Made by a program: the position numbers and the translations under genes. From Gammaproteobacteria bacterium (GTDB lineage Bacteria; Pseudomonadota; Gammaproteobacteria; Pseudomonadales; Azotimanducaceae), in assembly GCA_002728675.1 (NCBI GenBank), contig PBVL01000014.1, positions 1-39,449 on the forward strand: DNA of 39,449 bases. The letters are read 5' to 3'. Every line of letters begins with the position of its first letter. Positions within the stretch are counted from its first letter, which is position 1. The notes beneath the pieces are model-generated. The model ran no database searches. It was not told the origin of the DNA and saw nothing but the letters and a program-made list of their open reading frames with translations. Positions 11,587-20,785 of the stretch are shown piece by piece.

Positions 11587-12653
11587 CAGTTGGCGCGCTC
11601 CGGTCGGGACGTACCGCCTGCCGCTTCGGGTCCGGGTGCATCCGGGTGATGCAGCCAACAGCGGGCGGTATGGCCAGCGCCGTTGCCCTGACCGAACTCG
11701 GGTGGCGTCTCCCGTCCGCAGACGCGCATCGCGTTCGGGCAACGTGCGAAGTAACCGCAGCCCGCGGGTGGGTCGAAGAGGTCGGGCGGGCTGCCCAGGA
11801 TGGGCTCCAGTTGTTTGTCGCGGTCGGCCCGGTTTGACGGCATGGCATCCTTGAGGCCCAGCGTGTATGGATGGCCCGATCGGTAGAAGATATCGTCGAC
11901 CGTGCCGGACTCGATCGCCTGTCCGGCGTACATGACGGCAACGGTGTCGGACATGCGTGCAACAACGGCAAGGTCGTGTGTGATGAGAATGATGGACATC
12001 CCGTCGTCACGCTGAAGCTCACGCATGAGTTCCAGGATCTGCGCCTGAATCGTGACGTCGAGCGCGGTGGTGGGTTCGTCCGCGATCAGGATCGATGGAC
12101 CGCACGCAAGACTCTGCGCGATCATCGCCCGCTGGAGCATGCCGCCGGAGAACTCGAACGGGTATTGGCGCGCGCGACGTTTGGCTTCCGGAATCCTGGT
12201 CTTGTCGAGGAGTTGCTCGGCGGCCCGGAGCGCCTCGCCGTGACTCTGACCGCGATGCACCATCAGCGTCTCGGCGATCTGCTCGCCGATGGTCATGGTG
12301 GGATTGAGCGATGTCATCGGGTCCTGGAAGATCATTCCAAGCTCAACGCCGCGGTATTTGTTCGCCTCGGCGGGGGGCAGTCCCAGCAGTTCGACGCCGC
12401 CGAGCTTCGCCGAACCCGCGGTGATGCGTCCGGGCGGCGTCGGGATGAGTCCCATGATCGACTGCACGGTCACCGACTTCCCGCATCCGGACTCGCCGAC
12501 GATCGACAGCGTTTGCCCCCTGGCGACCTCGAAGTCGACTCCACGCACCGCCTGCACGACGCCGCCGTAGGTTGCGAACTCCACGTGGAGGTCGCGTACC
12601 ACGAGGAGCGGCTCGGTCGCTTGCCGGGTCGTGTCGGAGTCGTTCATCGGCAT
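11586..12653 (-). CDS. oppD: Oligopeptide/dipeptide ABC transporter ATP-binding protein (OppD type)
   Basis: Walker A GESGCGKSVTVQ, FSGGMLQRAMIAQSLACGPSILIADEPTTALD, C-terminal CGYFARCPNAMRVC. Confidence 0.93.
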
Positions 12654-12654
12654 C

Positions 12655-14058
12655 TCAGTCCCGTGCCCGCAGGCGTGAGTCGAGCGCCTCGGTCAGACCA
12701 TCACCCAACAGGTTGAACGCGAGCACGGTGATGCTGATGAAGGCGGCGGGGAAGATGAGTTCGTGTGGATGACTGAGCATTGTCTTCACGCCTTCGTTGC
12801 ACATGGAACCCCAGGAGGGCGTGGGTGGCGCAACGCCCATCCCGATGAACGAGAGGAACGCTTCCGTGAAGATGGCCGACGGCACGGCGAACGTCAGTGT
12901 CACGAGGATCACGCCCATGGTGTTGGGGATGATGTGGCGGACGATCAGGTAGTGGTTGCGCGCACCAAGCAGTCGCGCCGCGTCGATGTAGCCTTCCTCC
13001 CGGATCTGCAGCACCTGGCCCCGCACCAGGCGCGCCGTCGCGGGCCACCCGAGCAGGACGAGCGCGATCAGCATCGGCAGGATGCCGGATTCCCCCGGAC
13101 CGATCCCGAATGCGATCTTGAAAATGATCATGAAAAGCAGGAATGGCAGCGCGACGACAAAGTCTGCAAATCGCATGAAGACCGCGTCGAGACGCCCGCC
13201 GAGGTAGCCGGCGAATCCGCCGTAGACGATGCCGAAGGTGACATAGAGCATCGGCGCCACGATGCCGATGAAGAGCGACACGCGCGCGCCCTGCATCAGC
13301 CTTGCGAGCATGTCCCTGCCGAGATAGTCGGTGCCGAACGGGTGAAACCCGAGGCTGATGGTGTCGCCCAGTGCCGCCGCTTCGTCGATGAGCCCCCGTT
13401 CCAGCGCCTCGCCACGCGTGATCGCGAGTTGCGGAACAACCGCAAGGGCGATGTAGTTGAACCCTTCATCCACGCCATCGGTGGGGACGATCGAATAGTA
13501 GTAGGGGATTGCGGAGAGGTTCAGGCGGTCCTCGTAGCTCACCTCGTTGCCGGCGTAGGTCGAGCCGAGGGGCAGACCCAGATCGTCCAGCGACTCGGGC
13601 GGCCTCTGGTTACGGTAGATGTTGTAGCCGGCTGCGCCCTCAGCAGGATCCCAGACGAGGCGCACCCGCTGCGTTGTGGCGCTGTCGACCGTCCTGAGGT
13701 TGGTGGGTGCGGGGATGTCTTCGACATAGTCATCAGGCTCAGCCGGGTAGTCGCTCAGGACCACACCCGGCCAGCGTTCCCGCGGGCCCACCAGGGTCGC
13801 CTGTTTTGGCCAGGCGGGCGCCTGGGAGATTTGGTTCAGGTCCTGCAGCGCCGGGTCTACGGTCCAGACGAGCGGGCCGAGCAGCGTGAAGGCCGCGAGA
13901 GCGACGACAATGTAGAGCGAGACGATGGCGCGCGGGTTCTTTTTGAGACGCAGCCAGGCATCCTGCCAGTACGAAAGCGACGGGCGTGACAGCGTTTCGA
14001 CGTGAATATCCGCTGTAGCGGGTTCAAAGTCGCCGGGCTGGGGTTGGTAGGTCCGCAT
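12655..14058 (-). CDS. oppC: Oligopeptide ABC transporter permease (OppC type) with an extra FN3-like periplasmic domain
   Basis: C-terminal HPFGTDYLGRDMLARLMQGARVSL...EEGYIDAARLLGARNHYLIVRHIIPN is canonical OppC; about 95-aa FN3-like insert between TM1 and that motif. Confidence 0.92.
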   Translation of the reverse strand: MRTYQPQPGDFEPATADIHVETLSRPSLSYWQDAWLRLKKNPRAIVSLYIVVALAAFTLLGPLVWTVDPALQDLNQISQAPAWPKQATLVGPRERWPGVVLSDYPAEPDDYVEDIPAPTNLRTVDSATTQRVRLVWDPAEGAAGYNIYRNQRPPESLDDLGLPLGSTYAGNEVSYEDRLNLSAIPYYYSIVPTDGVDEGFNYIALAVVPQLAITRGEALERGLIDEAAALGDTISLGFHPFGTDYLGRDMLARLMQGARVSLFIGIVAPMLYVTFGIVYGGFAGYLGGRLDAVFMRFADFVVALPFLLFMIIFKIAFGIGPGESGILPMLIALVLLGWPATARLVRGQVLQIREEGYIDAARLLGARNHYLIVRHIIPNTMGVILVTLTFAVPSAIFTEAFLSFIGMGVAPPTPSWGSMCNEGVKTMLSHPHELIFPAAFISITVLAFNLLGDGLTEALDSRLRARD

Positions 14059-14990
14059 CAGGCAAGCCTCACGCGCGGGTCGACCAGGCCGTACACAATA
14101 TCGACAACGATGACCATGAAGACGAGAAACGCGCCATAGAACACCGTTGTGCCCATGATGACGGTGTAGTCGAGTTGTTGTACCGCTTGTACGAAGTAGC
14201 GACCGAGGCCGGGGATCGCGAAGACCAGTTCAACGACGAAGCCGCCGGTCGTGATTGCGGCGATCTGAGGCCCAAGGACAGTAATCACAGGCAGGATCGC
14301 GTTTCGCAACTGGTGTTTGCAGAAGATGCGAACCGGGGAAAGTCCCTTCGCGCGCGCCGTGCGGATGTAGTCCTCGTTCACGACCTCGAGCATGGAAGAC
14401 CGCATCAGTCGGGTCAGCAAGGCCATCGTGCCGAGCCCGAGGACGAGTGAAGGCATCAGCATGTGCTGGAAGGTGCCCCAGCCGGCCACGGGGATGATCG
14501 ATGCACCAAAGAAGCTGTTGATGTTCACCAGCAGCAGTTGCCCCAGCGCCGCGAACACAAAGCTCGGCACCGAGATGCCGAGAATGACGAGGAACATGAT
14601 GATGATGTCCGGCAGCCTGTTTCGGTAGATGGCCGTCAGTGCGCCCCACAGGACGCCGCCGGCGGCGGCGATCACCACCGCCATGACGCCAAGCAGGGCT
14701 GACACCGGGAAGTGGTCGCGGATGATGTCGTTGACGCGCCGATTCTGCTGGGTAAACGAAATGCCGAAGTCGCCGTGCCAGAACATGTTGGTCATGTAGA
14801 GCACATATTGCTCGCCGAGCGGTCGGTCCAGCCCGTACTTGGCCTCGAGGTTCTGGCGAATCTCATCCGAGACCGCCTTGTCGTTCAGCAACGGGTCGCC
14901 CGGCACCGCGTGCATGGCGATGAACGTGGCGGTCGCAATGAACCAGACGGTGACGATGCCCTGCAGCAGCCGTTTCAGGGTATAGCTCAT
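14058..14990 (-). CDS. oppB: Oligopeptide ABC transporter permease (OppB type)
   Basis: MSYTLKRLLQGIVTVWFIATATFIAMHAVPGDP; EDYIRTARAKGLSPVRIFCKHQLRNAILPVITVLG EAA-type loop; ATGA overlap with oppC. Confidence 0.93.
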   Translation of the reverse strand: MSYTLKRLLQGIVTVWFIATATFIAMHAVPGDPLLNDKAVSDEIRQNLEAKYGLDRPLGEQYVLYMTNMFWHGDFGISFTQQNRRVNDIIRDHFPVSALLGVMAVVIAAAGGVLWGALTAIYRNRLPDIIIMFLVILGISVPSFVFAALGQLLLVNINSFFGASIIPVAGWGTFQHMLMPSLVLGLGTMALLTRLMRSSMLEVVNEDYIRTARAKGLSPVRIFCKHQLRNAILPVITVLGPQIAAITTGGFVVELVFAIPGLGRYFVQAVQQLDYTVIMGTTVFYGAFLVFMVIVVDIVYGLVDPRVRLA

Positions 14991-15054
14991 CACCGATTCA
15001 TCCGGATTCCTGAAACCGGTTCGCCTCGCGGGCAGAGTGTGGAGCGCGCTGCTG

Positions 15055-16665
15055 TCAACGAATGACCCTTGCGTAGGTGAAATCCGGGTCGGCGCCGGTG
15101 ACACGTCGCACGACGCCGCGCAGCTTGTGGTGCTGCAGGTAGATGACGCCCTGTTCGTACTGGGGCAGGACGACGGCATCCTCAAAGAGGATGCGCTGGA
15201 GCTCTCCCATGGCGTCCATGCGGATTTTCGGTACGGTGCTGTTCTGTGCAATCCGGACCTGTCTGTCGTACTCGGGGTTCTCGTAGCGGCCGCGGTTGTT
15301 CAGGTTCCAGGAAGCGAACAGGTCACCGAACGTCATGACGTCATCGAAGTCGGGGCCCCAGCCGGCGCCGACGATGTCGAAGTCACCGGAGGTCATCTTC
15401 GCCAGTCGCTGTTTGAACGTCTGGACGTCGATCTTGATATCGATACCGAGGCGCGACTTGAAAAGTCCCTGGATGTACTCGGCCTGTTTGATCGCGGTAG
15501 GGCTGTCGCTGACGAGCAGGACGAGGGGAGGAATCGACGACAGGCCGAGTTCCTTTTTGGCGGCGTCCATGAGGGTGCGCGCCTTCGCGTAGTTGAGTTC
15601 GGCTGTTGGCGCGGGGTACTCGTCGCGGAACTTGCCCGAAACGCCGTCGAGCCACACCGGGAACAGGCTGATGCCGGGTAGGTTGCCGGGAGTCGCGAGG
15701 ACCTTGTCGACCATTTCGTCCGGGTCGTACGCGTGCTGGATCGCGCGGCGCAGGCTGAGGCTTCTGGTCGGCCGGTCCGACCGGTGGTTGTACTCGAGGA
15801 AGAAGACCGACCCCGTCGTGAAGCGGCGGATTCGCAGACGTTGGGTGAGTGCATCCTTGTAAGTCTCGCCATTGAGGCGTGTGTGAACAATCTTGTCGTC
15901 TATGAACAGATTCAGCCGTGCACGGGTATCAGCCGTGATGTAGTCCGCATGGATGCCGTTGAGGGTGATCGCGTCACGGTCCCAGTAGCGGGTGTTTTTC
16001 TCCATCCTGAGGGATGCACTGTGGACCCAGTTCGTCATGGTGAACGGACCGTTGTACAGCAGGTCTCCGGCATCGGCGGCGTAGCGGTCCCCTCGGGAGC
16101 GGTAGAAATCCTCACGTACCGGGAAGTACGTCACAAAGGCAACGAGCTTGTCGAAGTAACCGGTGGGCGTTTCGAACTCCACTTCGAGTGTCGTGTCGTC
16201 GACTGCCGTGACCCCGAGGGCGGTGGTGGGCTGCTGTCCGCGGTTGACGGCCTCGGCGTTCTTCACCGGATACAGAATGAAGGCGTACTCGGATGCGGTG
16301 GCCGGGTCCAGCACGTTGCGCCAGGCGAAGACGAAATCCTGTGCGCGGACGGGCTTGCCGTCGCTCCAGTAGGCATCCGAACGCAGTTTGAACGTTGCTC
16401 CGTCTGGACGCATGTCCCAGGACTCGGCCACGCCGGGCACGATCCGCCCCCGGCGGTCGTAGCGCACGAGTCCCTCGGTGACGTGGCTCAGAACAAGGAT
16501 GCTGACCTGGTCGGTCGCCTTCATCCCGTTCAACAGTGGTGGCTCCTGGGTGAGCGCAATGCGGATGAGCTGTTTTCCGAAGTCGACGGCGTCATCGGCG
16601 AGTGCTGCAGCACTCGACAGGAGTGTCGCGAGGCTCAGCGCCGTGGCGGTCATCGTCCGCCGCAT
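15055..16665 (-). CDS. oppA: Peptide ABC transporter substrate-binding protein (SBP family 5, OppA type)
   Basis: Signal peptide MRRTMTATALSLATLLSSAAALA; VTEGLVRYDRRGRIVPGVAESWDMRPDGATFKLRSDAYWSDGKPVRAQDFVFAWRNVLDP typical of OppA. Confidence 0.93.
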   Translation of the reverse strand: MRRTMTATALSLATLLSSAAALADDAVDFGKQLIRIALTQEPPLLNGMKATDQVSILVLSHVTEGLVRYDRRGRIVPGVAESWDMRPDGATFKLRSDAYWSDGKPVRAQDFVFAWRNVLDPATASEYAFILYPVKNAEAVNRGQQPTTALGVTAVDDTTLEVEFETPTGYFDKLVAFVTYFPVREDFYRSRGDRYAADAGDLLYNGPFTMTNWVHSASLRMEKNTRYWDRDAITLNGIHADYITADTRARLNLFIDDKIVHTRLNGETYKDALTQRLRIRRFTTGSVFFLEYNHRSDRPTRSLSLRRAIQHAYDPDEMVDKVLATPGNLPGISLFPVWLDGVSGKFRDEYPAPTAELNYAKARTLMDAAKKELGLSSIPPLVLLVSDSPTAIKQAEYIQGLFKSRLGIDIKIDVQTFKQRLAKMTSGDFDIVGAGWGPDFDDVMTFGDLFASWNLNNRGRYENPEYDRQVRIAQNSTVPKIRMDAMGELQRILFEDAVVLPQYEQGVIYLQHHKLRGVVRRVTGADPDFTYARVIR

Positions 16666-16806
16666 GCTGAAGCGCGTTGGGAGAACGCTGCAATCGAAAG
16701 AACCGCCACGTGCCGTCGCCCAAATCGGTCGCTTCACCATACTCAAGTAATTGTCCACCACATCTCCATTACTCTAACAGCAATTATGTGATACGGGCTT
16801 AAGCTA

Positions 16807-16835
16807 GGGTACTTCTGTGTCTAGCAGAAGCACCC
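16807..16835. other. Hairpin in the oppA 5' upstream region
   Basis: GGGTaCTTCTG-TGTCTAG-CAGAAGcACCC: 10 paired bases with one internal mismatch, 7-nt loop, about 140 nt upstream of oppA start. Confidence 0.5.
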
Positions 16836-16944
16836 TTTGTGTTGATCTGGATTCGAGAACGGCAATCGCACGCCAGAACGGTGCCGGGAGTTGAATCTAT
16901 GGGGGAACTTGCGGCGCTGAGCCGCTGCTATCAAAGCGTAACAA

Positions 16945-17132
16945 ATGCGGATTCATAGCTTATCAGTTGGAATTGGCGTTGCCATGGTGGCGTCACTCAT
17001 GACGTGGGTCTGGACAACGTCCTGGACGAAGATCCGTCGCGGTTCCACAATGCGTTCAACGTCAACTCTTCACCCGGCACGTACGACACGCTGGGTCGCA
17101 AGATCTGGACGCGGATCAGCTACTCACTCTGA
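16945..17132 (+). pseudogene. TonB-dependent receptor relic: signal peptide joined to last about 43 codons
   Basis: Frame 1 MRIHSLSVGIGVAMVASLM (signal-peptide-like) then frame 3 DVGLDNVLDEDPSRFHNAFNVNSSPGTYDTLGRKIWTRISYSL-stop, a typical TBDR barrel C-terminus ending in aromatic-S-L. Confidence 0.7.
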
Positions 17133-17149
17133 TTCCGGGTTGAGTAACG

Positions 17150-17183
17150 AAAAAGGGGAGCCTCGGCTCCCCTTTTCTTTTGC
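17150..17183 (+). terminator. Rho-independent terminator downstream of the TBDR relic
   Basis: AAAAGGGGAGCC-TC-GGCTCCCCTTTT inverted repeat followed by a T-rich tract. Confidence 0.85.
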
Positions 17184-17274
17184 TCTTTCTGTTTGTTTTC
17201 TTTCTTTCTTTTCTCTTGCGCTTTTCTCGGGGCCAGTTCGCCCAGTGAATGCTTCCGGGGTTTTCGAAGAGAGG

Positions 17275-18735
17275 TCAGCTTGCGGAGCGCAGCAGGTTGC
17301 CAACGACGCGTTCGAGGTGCATGAGCGAGTTGCAGACCTCAACCTGATGGCAGGCGGGCGCGTACTTCTTCATCTCGGCATCGCCGACTGTCCAGCTCAT
17401 CTTCGGTTCTGGGTTGAGCCAGATGACACGCTTCGACTTGTCGTACATCTCGCGGAGGATCTCGGATTTCGGGTCCCCGTAGTTGTTCCTGGCGTCGCCG
17501 AGGATGATGATCGTCGTCTTGTTGTTGACGTCCCTCATGCAGTGGCTCTTGAAGTCCTCGAGCATCTGCCCGTAGTCCGTTGAGCCGTTCCCGTAGTCGC
17601 GCATCGTCTTGGCAATGGCGGTCTCGAGGTCCGACTGTTCGAACAACCGGGTGACCTCCCCAAGGTCTGAAGAGAACGCAAACGCGCGCACCTTCGGCAG
17701 TACCTCGGTGAGGCTGTAGAGGAACATCAGCAGAAAGCGGGAGTAGTTGCTCACCGAACCGCTGACGTCGCAGATGCACATGACCTTCGGGCGGTCGACC
17801 TTCTGTGCCTTCCAATGGATATCGAACAACGCGCCGTCGTACTGCATGTTGTTGCGCAGCGTCTTGCGCACGTCGAGTTGGCCGCGCTTGAAGGTCTTGC
17901 GGCGCTTGGAGTGGATGGCGATGAGTTTCTTCGCCATCTTCATGACCACCTCATGGACGTCTTTGAAGTTGCGCTTCTCGACGTTGGAGAGTTTGACCTT
18001 CTTGAGCAGTTCTTCGCGGAGCTGTTTGCCCTTCTCGTCGGCATGCAGAAAGAACTGCCGCTCGACGTAGTCCCGTACGGTCTCGCGGAGGCGATCGCGC
18101 CCGTTCTTGAGTACGTTCGACAGGCGCTTTTGCGGGATTCCGCCGTGCGCCCGCAGCTCACCGATCTCGTCGTTGAGCCCCTTCATGCCCATGGCGTCCA
18201 TGATCTTGCGGGTGTACAGGCCTTTCTGGGTGAAGACGACGATCTGGTTGACTTCGACTTCGCGTCCGGCCTCCGCGATCGCGATCATGATTTCGGTCTT
18301 GTTGCCCCGCATGAGCATCTGACCGAGCTCTGACTGTGGGGTCAGGGAGCTCTCGCCCGCCTCACTCTCCTCGACGTCGCCGCCGGCGCCGCCGCCCATG
18401 CCCTGGCCGGAGCCGCGCCCGCCTTCTCCGGAGCGCTCGCCCGAAGGGTCGAACTCGCCGTCGTCGGACGCATCGCCGTCGCCCCAGTCATCACTCTCTT
18501 CGCTCTCGCCTTCAGAGAACTTGTCGAAGGTAAAGAACCGATCGAAACAGGTGTCGAACGCTTCCTTCTCTTCCGGGTTCTTGGACAGAACGATGGATAG
18601 CGTGTCCTTGAGAAACCGCCGGTCTTCGTAGCCGACGATGACCATGGCGTGCATCGCGTCGAGCGTTTCGGCCGGCGACACCTTGATCTCTGCGGTGCGC
18701 AGCGCCTTCACGAAGTCGACGAGTGTACGTTCCAT
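17275..18735 (-). CDS. VWA-domain protein, CoxE-like
   Basis: MIDAS CICDVSGSVSNYSRFLLMFLYSL, Gly/Glu-rich linker, ATGA overlap with the MoxR gene. Confidence 0.88.
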   Translation of the reverse strand: MERTLVDFVKALRTAEIKVSPAETLDAMHAMVIVGYEDRRFLKDTLSIVLSKNPEEKEAFDTCFDRFFTFDKFSEGESEESDDWGDGDASDDGEFDPSGERSGEGGRGSGQGMGGGAGGDVEESEAGESSLTPQSELGQMLMRGNKTEIMIAIAEAGREVEVNQIVVFTQKGLYTRKIMDAMGMKGLNDEIGELRAHGGIPQKRLSNVLKNGRDRLRETVRDYVERQFFLHADEKGKQLREELLKKVKLSNVEKRNFKDVHEVVMKMAKKLIAIHSKRRKTFKRGQLDVRKTLRNNMQYDGALFDIHWKAQKVDRPKVMCICDVSGSVSNYSRFLLMFLYSLTEVLPKVRAFAFSSDLGEVTRLFEQSDLETAIAKTMRDYGNGSTDYGQMLEDFKSHCMRDVNNKTTIIILGDARNNYGDPKSEILREMYDKSKRVIWLNPEPKMSWTVGDAEMKKYAPACHQVEVCNSLMHLERVVGNLLRSAS

Positions 18736-19694
18736 CAGGCGGTCTGCCCTTCTTTGATGGCCTTGTTCGTGACGGTCTGAATCTCGGCGTCAACGGACTC
18801 GATGTCTTCCTGGAACTTTAGGATCACGTTCAGCGTCTGACGCACGAGGTCTGCGTCGAGCGACTCGCTGTGCAGGAGGATGAGCGTACGCGCCCAGTCG
18901 ATGGTCTCGCTGATTGCCGGAACCTTCTTGAGGTCCATCTCGCGCAGTTCCTGGATGAACGCGACAAGCTGGTTGCGCAGCTTCGCGGGAATGTCGGGTA
19001 CGCGCGCCTGAATGATCTGGCGCTCGAGGTCGGCGTCCGGGAACGGAATGTAGAGGTGCAGGCATCGCCGCTTGAGCGCGTCGCTGATCTCACGTGTGTT
19101 GTTACTTGTGAGGAACACGAGCGGTTTCCGGTCCGGGTTGGCCTTGACCGTGCCGATTTCAGGAATGGATACCTGGAAGTCCGAGAGCATCTCCAGCAGC
19201 AGCGATTCGAACTCGTGATCGGACTTGTCGACCTCGTCGATGAGCAGAACGCAGCCGTCTTCCTGGCCGAGGGCCTTGAGCAGCGGGCGCGGTTCGAGAA
19301 ACTCGTTGGAGAAGAAGATGTCGCCGAACTCGTGCAGTTTGCCGACCGACTCGGTCAGACCCTTCGCCCCATCGAGGATTTCGTTCAGCGTCTCCTTCAG
19401 GACCTGGGTGTACAGCAACTGCTTGCCGTATTTCCATTCGTAGATGGCCTTCGACTCGTCCAGACCCTCGTAACACTGCAGGCGGATGCACTCGAGGTCG
19501 AGCATGTCCGCCGTCGTCTTGGCGAGTTCGGTCTTGCCGACGCCCGGTGGGCCCTCAATGAGGATCGGCTTGCCCAGGTGGTAGGCAAGGAACACGGCGG
19601 TCGCGATCTGCAAGCTGCAGATGTAATGAAGGTCTTCGAAGTTCTGCTGAATGACCTCGACCGACTCGAGTTTGGATTCGTTTTTGATCGACAC
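18735..19694 (-). CDS. MoxR-family AAA+ ATPase
   Basis: Walker A IEGPPGVGKTELAKT, Walker B CVLLIDEVDKSD, sensor FLTSNNTREISDALKRRCLHLYIPFPD. Confidence 0.93.
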   Translation of the reverse strand: MSIKNESKLESVEVIQQNFEDLHYICSLQIATAVFLAYHLGKPILIEGPPGVGKTELAKTTADMLDLECIRLQCYEGLDESKAIYEWKYGKQLLYTQVLKETLNEILDGAKGLTESVGKLHEFGDIFFSNEFLEPRPLLKALGQEDGCVLLIDEVDKSDHEFESLLLEMLSDFQVSIPEIGTVKANPDRKPLVFLTSNNTREISDALKRRCLHLYIPFPDADLERQIIQARVPDIPAKLRNQLVAFIQELREMDLKKVPAISETIDWARTLILLHSESLDADLVRQTLNVILKFQEDIESVDAEIQTVTNKAIKEGQTA

Positions 19695-19916
19695 GCTGGT
19701 TCCTCGACAATGGGCAACACGACGGTGATGCAGACGCGCAAGAAGGTGCTTCGAGTGGCACCCTTCATTGCTGCCATTGCCCTGCTGATTGTTTGTGCTG
19801 CTTCGGCTGACAGGCCAGGGTCAGGACCGCGGCCCGAAAAGCGCATCATTATCGGGGTGTGGCGGAACGATGTACAGCACCCGGACGGGCCTCGATTAGG
19901 GGCCCATCATCTTGGT

Positions 19917-20783
19917 TTATCGGTGGTTTTTCGTGGCGTCCGCCGACGTTCGGTGGAGTCTGATCAGACCTTCCTGGGCAACCGATGCGACCAGTTCCCC
20001 GCTTTGGGTGAAGAAAGCGCCCCGGGCGAATCCGCGCGCGCCACCCGAGTTGGGACTGTCCTGTGCGTAGAGGAGCCACTCGTCCGTGCGGCAGGAGCGG
20101 TGAAACCACATGGCGTGATCCAGACTTGCGACGTGGAAGTCCTGATCGCGCCAGCCGAGGCCGTGGGTCCGGTAGCTCGTATCGAGGAGCGTCATGTCCG
20201 ATGCGTAGGCAAGCATGCAGCGATGCAGGAGATCGTGCACCGGCATCGCATCCACGGCGCGCACCCAGACGTGCTGCCAGGGCGGTGCCGGCTTGGGGTC
20301 GTATTCGTCGTATGGCTCGACGAAGCGCATTTCGATGGGCTGCGAACGCTCTTCGAACTCGACTGGCTGGTCGGCATGGGCGGGCTGCGGAGGGACGTCC
20401 TCCGGACCCGGGACGTCGGGCATTGGTACGCTGTGCTCGAGACCGGGTTCGTCGATCTGGAACGACACGGCCATGCTGAAGATCGCCGCGCCGCGCTGGA
20501 TTGCCACGACCCGTCGGGTGGTGAAGCTCCTGCCGTCCCGGATGCGATCAACGCTGTACAGGATCGGGATCGAGGGATCCCCTGCGCGCAGGAAGTAACC
20601 GTGCAGCGAGTGCGGTGGGCGGTCGTCGTCGACCGTCCGCGCTGCCGCGGTCAGGGCCTGCGCGAGGACCTGTCCTCCGTACACCCGCTCCCAACCCGCC
20701 GGGGGTGACACCCCCCGGAACAGGTTGTTCTCAATGGGCTCGAGATCGAGCAGATCGAGGCAGTCGGTCAGTTCCTGACGCAC
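19917..20783 (-). CDS. tesB: Acyl-CoA thioesterase II
   Basis: IENNLFRGVSPPAGWERVYGGQVLAQAL, HSLHGYFLRAGDPSIPILYSVDRIRDGRSFTTRRVVAIQ, SLDHAMWFHR: TesB hallmark motifs. Confidence 0.94.
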   Translation of the reverse strand: MRQELTDCLDLLDLEPIENNLFRGVSPPAGWERVYGGQVLAQALTAAARTVDDDRPPHSLHGYFLRAGDPSIPILYSVDRIRDGRSFTTRRVVAIQRGAAIFSMAVSFQIDEPGLEHSVPMPDVPGPEDVPPQPAHADQPVEFEERSQPIEMRFVEPYDEYDPKPAPPWQHVWVRAVDAMPVHDLLHRCMLAYASDMTLLDTSYRTHGLGWRDQDFHVASLDHAMWFHRSCRTDEWLLYAQDSPNSGGARGFARGAFFTQSGELVASVAQEGLIRLHRTSADATKNHR

Positions 20784-20785
20784 AC

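Noticed and set aside
12763-13989. 408-aa plus-strand ORF antisense to oppC
   Set aside because: Antisense of a canonical permease; low-complexity charged translation typical of shadow frames.
15733-16791. 352-aa plus-strand ORF antisense to oppA
   Set aside because: Shadow ORF; oppA has signal peptide and family motifs on the other strand.
18870-20708. 612-aa plus-strand ORF antisense to moxR and tesB
   Set aside because: Spans two genes on the other strand; only the short signal-peptide-like stretch in the intergenic gap was kept as a weak lead.
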